Assembly (NCBI RefSeq): GCF_003635045.1
Contig: NZ_RBXT01000001.1
Coordinates: 3,100,001-3,164,000 of the forward strand
From: Terracoccus luteus
GTDB lineage: Bacteria > Actinomycetota > Actinomycetes > Actinomycetales > Dermatophilaceae
DNA length: 64,000 bases
Direction: 5' to 3'
Shown here: piece after piece, positions 58,907 through 64,000 of the stretch
Layout: each line of letters opens with the position of its first letter
How positions within the stretch are numbered: position 1 is the stretch's first letter
Made by a program: the position numbers and the translations under genes
The notes under the pieces: generated by a model
The model's database searches: none
Told to the model about the DNA's origin: nothing
The model's input: the letters and a program-made list of their open reading frames with translations, nothing else

Positions 58907-60580
58907 TCAGTGCGCGTCTCGTTCAGGCCGTGACCTGCGCAGCCCGTCCCTGATCGCAGCCTGGGCCGCAACGTCCGACTCGTTGTAGCGGGACAGCCAC
59001 TCGATCGCCGCGGCCGCATCTTCGCCGCCGCCGCGGGCCACTTCGATCCGGACTTGGGACTCGGCGCCGCCGGCGTCGTCCACCGCCCAGCGGAACCCGA
59101 AGATCGGAGCAACCACCTTGATGGACGCTCCGTCGCGCGGAAAGAAGTGCTTCGTATACCAGGCGTGCAGGTCGAGGGCGTGGCGCTCGAGGAGGGCGTG
59201 CACCGCGGGGTGGTTGCTGGTCCGGCTGCGCTCCGGGTGCGACCAGTGGAAGACCGTGACGGACTTCCCCGCCGCCTCGGCCTCCGAGATCACTCGACCG
59301 AGCCGTGTGGCGAATTCCTGCGCCAGGTCGGCGGCGCCATCGTCATCGAGCGGGGCGTAGGAGAGGACCGGGTCGAAGACAGCGGTGGACTCGTCCTGGC
59401 CCTGCCTGACCCGCAGGCCCCAGAGGTAGATCCTGCCTTCGAGGTCCCACTCGATGTCGAAGTCCACCTCGACGTCCGCGGACGGGACCTGCGGCCAGTC
59501 CTCGTGCGGCTCGAACGCGACGCCGGACAAGGCCATCCGCGCGCGCCGCACCAGCGCGCTGTACTTCTGCTGTGCCCTCCCCCCGGGTTGGGTGTCACGA
59601 GGCGACCATGGCTCAGGGGGATCGTCGCCGGCGGTGGCGAGATCGGCGACCGTGGTCAGGCCCAGGTCGTACAGGTACCGCCACTGTTGCGCGGTGGGGA
59701 GGCCGGTCCGGATCGCGAACGACGCGTCCTCCGGCCCAGCGACTTGGACGCAGTACTCCTCCCACACGCAGCGAGCGCATTCGGTGACGTGGAACGGCCG
59801 CACGATCTCGTCGCCCGCTCTCGCGGTCTCGGCCACCTGCAGACGGAACGCGAACTCGTGGTCGTAGCGCTCCAACAGGCTGCGCTTCGCTCGCCCGGAC
59901 TCGGTGCTGGCAGAGAAGGTGTCCTTCCGCGGCGCGTTCAGCTCGTACCAGACGACGAGCCACGGATCGCCCCCCAGATCGGAGTAGTCGGACGAGCCGA
60001 TGATCCCGCCCATCACGTAGTCATCGCCGGCATGGAGCCCCAGCGCCTGGAGCATCCGTGTGTAGTGAGCGAGCTGGAGCCCGTCATCCTCCATCGACCG
60101 AGTCGCATCCGACAGGCCGACCTGCTTCCATCGGCGCGATGGTTCAGCCAGCGACGACACCCATACGGCACGGCGAGCGGAGTCCTGGCGCGTCCCGTGC
60201 AGCTTCACATCCACCGGCACGTACCCCTCCCCCATCAGCACGAGCAGGTCCGGAGCCCCGACCATCGCCCCCGCGCGCGGAAGGCGCCCGTTGACGATCA
60301 GCGGCACTCCAGAATGCATCGCCGCCAAGGTGGCCTCCGTATTGGCGTCCCAGCCGTCATCGTCGGACATCACGACCGCGCCGGCGGCCTCCCCGAGGCG
60401 GGCATTCACCAGGGTTTCGAACGCGTTCCCTGCGTCGAAGAGCGTCTGGGTCGCCGCGTCCACGGCGGGCCTTGGCGGAGAGTTCGGCGAAAAATCGTTG
60501 TGCACTGCACGGGCACAGCGTTTCGCCGGGTACCCCCCAAGCAGGACTTGGGCCCGCTCGGTGCCATCCTCACCCCGCAC
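58907..60580 (-). CDS. TM0106-type RecB-like nuclease
   Basis: The ~557-residue protein joins a Cas4/RecB-like PD-(D/E)xK domain (GAPDLLVLMGEGYVPVDVKLH: Asp111, Asp124, Lys126) with Cys clusters fit for an Fe-S cluster (KRCARA near 22; CARCVWEEYC) and a C-terminal RNase H-like domain (VEVDFDIEWDLEGRIYLWGL, ~355-). This is the TM0106 layout. GTG 60580 is chosen because GAGGAGGG lies just upstream. It likely degrades DNA ends in repair or defence. Confidence 0.85.
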   Translation of the reverse strand: MRGEDGTERAQVLLGGYPAKRCARAVHNDFSPNSPPRPAVDAATQTLFDAGNAFETLVNARLGEAAGAVVMSDDDGWDANTEATLAAMHSGVPLIVNGRLPRAGAMVGAPDLLVLMGEGYVPVDVKLHGTRQDSARRAVWVSSLAEPSRRWKQVGLSDATRSMEDDGLQLAHYTRMLQALGLHAGDDYVMGGIIGSSDYSDLGGDPWLVVWYELNAPRKDTFSASTESGRAKRSLLERYDHEFAFRLQVAETARAGDEIVRPFHVTECARCVWEEYCVQVAGPEDASFAIRTGLPTAQQWRYLYDLGLTTVADLATAGDDPPEPWSPRDTQPGGRAQQKYSALVRRARMALSGVAFEPHEDWPQVPSADVEVDFDIEWDLEGRIYLWGLRVRQGQDESTAVFDPVLSYAPLDDDGAADLAQEFATRLGRVISEAEAAGKSVTVFHWSHPERSRTSNHPAVHALLERHALDLHAWYTKHFFPRDGASIKVVAPIFGFRWAVDDAGGAESQVRIEVARGGGEDAAAAIEWLSRYNESDVAAQAAIRDGLRRSRPERDAH

Positions 60581-60682
60581 AATCCCTCCTCTGAGAGTCC
60601 GGCCGCGCCTCTGCGCTGGTTCCCTCACCCCCGACGATGGCTCCGGAGCCTGCGCCGAGGTCCTCTTCAGATGTCAGAAGCC

Positions 60683-61435
60683 TCAGTGACCGAGAACGTG
60701 CCACCGGTGTCGACCGCGGAACCAGAGACCGGTCTCGCGAGACTTCCGGTAGGTCCCAAGCCACCCGATCGGCGGGCACCACAGGGCGACTTTGCGCGAG
60801 CCACCGTCGATCTGCGGCTCGACCAAGTCATTGGCCAAGGCGTCGAAGAGATCGACGTACCCGTCCGTTGTGAGTGTCGTGACCGCATGCGCCCCGCGTG
60901 ATCCCTTGGGAATGAGCCTAACGACCCTCCGCCATGCCTCACCGTCGCGGCTGGGGAAGAGCGGCAACCACGGTGCGTGACCGCGGAGGTGAAGGGGGTC
61001 GCTGCCGCCGCTGAACCACTTGGTGTACCGCGGGTCTCGCCTCCACTCGTCGCAGGCCCGCTTGAGCTCCGGCGGAAGACCCGCCTTCGCAAGGTCGGTC
61101 TCCGATGCCCAAGCCAAGAAGATGCCGAGGTCCTGTCCCCACAGGTCTTCGATGGTGCGGAGCAAGGGGTCGTCGAGCGGTCGACCCATCTCCATCCAAC
61201 GCCAGAGGCCGAGAGGGACGTTGGTCCAGCCGAGGCCGCCAATTGTCAGATGCAGCAGTGGGTTCCAGTAGGCGACGGCGTCCTCAAGGTCACCATCAAG
61301 TGCGGCCGTGCGCCGATCGACCTGCCTTGCGAGTTCCGGTGAAGCCGCGTGCTGCCAAGCTTCCGGTAGGAGCCAACACCAAGGTCCGGAGTCGCCTCCG
61401 AAAACGCGCTTCTGCGCAGAGTTGTCATCGGTCAT
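60683..61435 (-). CDS. Unrecognised 250-residue Trp-rich protein
   Basis: I do not recognise this protein. It is soluble, has over ten Trp (WCWLLPEAWQHAA, LGLWRWMEMG, WFSGGSDPLHLRGHAPWLPLFP, WRRVVRLIP) and ends WFRGRHRWHVLG. Pairs of His and Asp are present but no known catalytic motif. It starts 3 bases after the helicase stop and lies 102 bp before the nuclease start, so it belongs to that transcript. Confidence 0.7.
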   Translation of the reverse strand: MTDDNSAQKRVFGGDSGPWCWLLPEAWQHAASPELARQVDRRTAALDGDLEDAVAYWNPLLHLTIGGLGWTNVPLGLWRWMEMGRPLDDPLLRTIEDLWGQDLGIFLAWASETDLAKAGLPPELKRACDEWRRDPRYTKWFSGGSDPLHLRGHAPWLPLFPSRDGEAWRRVVRLIPKGSRGAHAVTTLTTDGYVDLFDALANDLVEPQIDGGSRKVALWCPPIGWLGTYRKSRETGLWFRGRHRWHVLGH

Positions 61436-61438
61436 CGC

Positions 61439-63640
61439 TCACCTCTTCACTAGTGGGCTGGGTTTGCCGGACCACGTCACGGCAAGCAGGTCACGCGCGC
61501 GCGTCGCCGCGACGTAGAGCAACGACCGCTCTCGCAGTAGCGCGTCCGCCTGCGCGGACTCGTCGTAGTTCTGGTCGCGCAGGGCAGCGGGGATAGAGCC
61601 CTCGCGCACCCCGAAGAGGACAACCTTGCTGAACTCGGTCCCCTTCGACCGGTGCATCGTCATCACGACGGGCTGCCCTGGCCTGATGGCCTCGTTGTCG
61701 ACGCCCCGCACTGTGACACCTCGTTCGGCCAGCCCTGATACGACGCGCTCCTGCTGGTTCCGATCGCGGACCAGGATCGCCAGCGTCTCGGGCGCGACAT
61801 CGGTCTCGGACGTCCACCCCTTGACCAGATCAGCAACGCGGTCGAGCTCGTCCGCCACGGACTCGCATGCAATGAACTGAGGCACCGGCCCGCTCCGTGC
61901 AGAGCGGTACTTCGAGTGGTCCTCAGCCTCGCCCTCGAGATCGCTGTAGTCCGCGCCGTCGAGCACGGACATTGCCCAGCGCAGGTTCTGTGCCGTTGTC
62001 CGGTAGTTGAGGTTCAGCCGGCGCGCGCGCCCGACGATCTTGATCCCATACTGGGACAACGTGATCCGGTGGCCGTAGATCCGCTGGTGAGAATCCTCGG
62101 CAATGAAGATGTCGTCCTTCCCTTCGGCGACGGCCGCACGCAGAAGCTGCCACCGTGACGGCGAGAGGTCCTGGCCCTCGTCCACGAGCACATAATCGAA
62201 GGGCCGAGTGGCTCCGGCGGCCGCCTGCAGGTTCAGGTGCTCGGCGGCCAACGTCGCGACCTCGGGATAGTCCAGCCGACCGTAGATGCGGCCCGTCGCG
62301 CGGTAGGAGGCGATGACGTCCCACACCGCCGTGCGCTTGGCACGGTCCAGCGCAACACCACGCCCAGGCCTGCGCACCTTGAGGTACTCCGCCTTCTCCC
62401 TGATCTGGTTCGGCAGCACGACAGCCGAGTACTCCTCCTCAAAGAACCCAGGGCTCTTGAGCTGCGGCGGAAGCGCCTGGCCGGCGACGGCGATGGCGTC
62501 GGCCCAAGCGGTGCTCGGGCTCCGATCGGAGACCTCGGTGGTCGCGACTCCCAACACGGCCTCGGCCGCCTTCGCGATGCCAGGCCCAGCAGCCTTGACG
62601 ACGCGAGCCGCGAAGGCATCGACGCCCACGACGTAGGCGCCGGCGTCCCCGATGTTCTTGGCGCGCGGCAGATCCGGATCCAGCCGACGCAGGTCCCGGT
62701 CGAGCATGTTCGCGAGGTTTGTGGTGTACGTGGTCACGAGCACGCGAGGGGTGGGCATGCGTCGGGTGAGCGCACGGGCGCGGTGCAGCACGACCACCGT
62801 CTTCCCGGTCCCCGCTCCTCCGGTAAGGCGGGCCGATCCGTTGTACCCCTTGTAGACGTACTGGCGCTGGTCCGGGTGGAGGAAGATCCGCCACGCGCCG
62901 AAGTCACCCTCGTTGATGACGCGCTCGAGCTCCGCGTTGGACTCGATCCACGCGAAGGTGAGCTGACTCGCGGGCCGCTTGAGGCCTTCGATGATCGCCT
63001 CGTCCGAGTGGACGTCTTCGGTCTCGTGCTGGCCGAGTCCGTAGCGTTCCTTGATGTCGCTGATCGAGGTTCCACCTATCAGGTCGATCAGCGCGAGCCC
63101 CTGCCAGTCCGCGGGGGCCCTGTCGACCACAGAGGCGAGGGAGTCCTCGTCCGTGGCGGCCATCGCGAGCTCTGCGAAGCGCGCATCGAGTCCGAGGCTG
63201 TCGACGAGGTCCTTCACCCCGAAGCCGTATGCCGCCAGCATCGGGGGCAGGCTCGTCTTCCCTCCCGCTGGAGTGACCTCCGCAGGCGCCGCCTCTGGTT
63301 CGGGGACAACCGTGGGGGCGGCGTCGAGAATCTCGGGCACACCGGAGATCGGGTTCAGCTTGAGCACGACCTTCTGCGCCACCTCGATCGCGTCGTCGTG
63401 CGGCCAGATGCCGTGGAGGACGTAGTCGACAGAATCGGGGGTGGTCAGCTTGAAGAGGACCGCGCGGTAGCCCTGGTCGACACGTCCAGTCCTGACGCGG
63501 GGGTCGGCACTGTTGTTGATCGGCTCGATGTGCAGCCCAGGCAGCGATGGGTCCTCTGACAGCTTCTCGAGGAACGCAAACGCCTTCTTCTTGAGACCAG
63601 GTTCGAGCTTGCTCACCAACTTGGTGATGATCACGGACAT
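61439..63640 (-). CDS. UvrD-type superfamily 1 helicase with RelE-like N-terminus
   Basis: The 733-residue protein has an N-terminal ~95-residue RelE/ParE-like domain (KLEPGLKKKAFAFLEKLSED, VDQGYRAVLFKL, YVLHGIWPHDDAIEVA). A linker follows, then a 3'-5' helicase core with Walker A GGAGTGKT (274-281), Walker B DEGQD (487-491), and late motifs MTMHRSKGTEFSKVVLFG and LLYVAATRARDLLAV. It unwinds DNA; the toxin-like N-terminus is unusual and may sense or bind the target. It overlaps the upstream gene by TGATG. Confidence 0.88.
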   Translation of the reverse strand: MSVIITKLVSKLEPGLKKKAFAFLEKLSEDPSLPGLHIEPINNSADPRVRTGRVDQGYRAVLFKLTTPDSVDYVLHGIWPHDDAIEVAQKVVLKLNPISGVPEILDAAPTVVPEPEAAPAEVTPAGGKTSLPPMLAAYGFGVKDLVDSLGLDARFAELAMAATDEDSLASVVDRAPADWQGLALIDLIGGTSISDIKERYGLGQHETEDVHSDEAIIEGLKRPASQLTFAWIESNAELERVINEGDFGAWRIFLHPDQRQYVYKGYNGSARLTGGAGTGKTVVVLHRARALTRRMPTPRVLVTTYTTNLANMLDRDLRRLDPDLPRAKNIGDAGAYVVGVDAFAARVVKAAGPGIAKAAEAVLGVATTEVSDRSPSTAWADAIAVAGQALPPQLKSPGFFEEEYSAVVLPNQIREKAEYLKVRRPGRGVALDRAKRTAVWDVIASYRATGRIYGRLDYPEVATLAAEHLNLQAAAGATRPFDYVLVDEGQDLSPSRWQLLRAAVAEGKDDIFIAEDSHQRIYGHRITLSQYGIKIVGRARRLNLNYRTTAQNLRWAMSVLDGADYSDLEGEAEDHSKYRSARSGPVPQFIACESVADELDRVADLVKGWTSETDVAPETLAILVRDRNQQERVVSGLAERGVTVRGVDNEAIRPGQPVVMTMHRSKGTEFSKVVLFGVREGSIPAALRDQNYDESAQADALLRERSLLYVAATRARDLLAVTWSGKPSPLVKR

Positions 63641-64000
63641 CAGTGGGCTTCCTTCTCGGTGAGTGCTTCCAGCAGCGCTTCGATCTTGGCGTCGACGACG
63701 GTCCAGCCGTCCGCCTGGAGGTCTTCGATAGAGGCGTCGTCGGGATCGACGAGCACGGCGATCTTGCGGTTGGGCCAAGCGAAGTCGACGGGTGTTCCGT
63801 TGGCGAACTCCTCGCCATAGACGGGCACGGCGACGGTCGTCGAGTTAGCCAGTGCCCGGACCAGGGCGAGCTCGAGTGCGCTGTCCTTGACGAGGTCGGC
63901 AAGCGCTGCCCACTCGGGTGCCAGGTCCACGGCGGGCGCAGCGACCGAGGCAACGACTACCGCTGGCGCCCCGGTGGTGGTCGCCAGCGTGGTCGACGTC
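63640..64000 (-). CDS. Partial gene, C-terminus with VDFAWP motif
   Basis: The frame is open to the window end, so the gene starts beyond it. The visible ~120 residues include PVDFAWPNRKIAVLVDPDD and GWTVVDAKIEALLEAL, which recall the C-terminal Vsr/Mrr-like region of large DEAD/DEAH-box (DUF1998-type) helicases. That identification is tentative. It is translationally coupled to the UvrD-type helicase. Confidence 0.6.
   Translation of the reverse strand, partial: TSTTLATTTGAPAVVVASVAAPAVDLAPEWAALADLVKDSALELALVRALANSTTVAVPVYGEEFANGTPVDFAWPNRKIAVLVDPDDASIEDLQADGWTVVDAKIEALLEALTEKEAH

Noticed and set aside
58907-60580. Cas4 of a CRISPR system
   Set aside because: The RNase H-like C-terminal domain and size fit TM0106 nucleases; no cas1, cas2 or repeat array is present in the window.

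Overview
The first ~46.7 kb reads as chromosome of a very GC-rich actinomycete, most likely of the order Micrococcales and probably Intrasporangiaceae-like (inference). The signs are almost exclusive use of G/C-ending codons, frequent GTG starts with GGAGG-type ribosome binding sites, actinobacterial families (DUF2630, DUF6153, DUF6318, ANTAR, MT0933-like protein), Tat-exported proteins, and family-5 uracil-DNA glycosylase. The octamer CGGATGCC/GGCATCCG is strikingly common here. From ~46.9 kb to the end the sequence changes character: lower GC, looser codon use, loss of the octamer, a tRNA-Phe 3' fragment at the border, transposase genes and defence-type families. I read this as a genomic/defence island that continues past the window.

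Layout, left part. 0.2-5.1 kb: serine hydrolase, DUF1992 protein, META-domain protein, family-5 UDG, and an ECF sigma/anti-sigma pair. 5.4-15.4 kb: glycan utilisation. It holds a GH51 arabinofuranosidase and a polar cluster lacI - substrate-binding protein - two CUT1 permeases - exported GH144-like enzyme - GH3 glycosidase, with a perfect LacI-type operator in front of lacI. 15.6-19.4 kb: lipoprotein, patatin phospholipase, MOSC protein, and a DNA polymerase IV gene broken by one in-frame TGA. 19.5-27.1 kb: tricarboxylate uptake. It holds TctC-TctB-TctA with a universal stress protein, a Tat-exported metallo-beta-lactamase-fold protein and a CitA/CitB-like two-component system, plus a 60-bp element found twice in the two intergenic regions. 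27.2-32.3 kb: a FadR-type GntR repressor diverging from a tightly coupled five-gene hydroxy-acid catabolic operon over a palindromic operator. 32.5-46.7 kb: hemerythrin, VOC, IMPase, HEAT-like protein, double GNAT, antitoxin-family protein, DUF4097, copper-type DUF6153-DUF305, PAS-ANTAR, NYN RNase, and a frameshifted DUF6318 lipoprotein.

Island part. A tRNA-Phe 3' half (46.9 kb) precedes a translationally coupled pair of dynamin-like GTPases (47.8-51.8 kb). Next come an IS1634-family insertion, a truncated IS1380-family transposase, and a coupled pair of DUF262 proteins, one carrying DUF1524. The remnant of a phosphatase-like gene separates these from a minus-strand set: TM0106-type RecB-like nuclease, an unrecognised Trp-rich protein, a UvrD-type helicase with a RelE-like N-terminus, and a gene running off the window. 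The set looks like two or more anti-phage/plasmid modules. None matches a named system closely enough for me to label it.

A family of ~22-bp-spaced motifs (core CCCGTCGARAGGYCA) sits after several genes between convergent pairs, sometimes forming long perfect hairpins. It is the main piece of structure that coding annotation does not explain.
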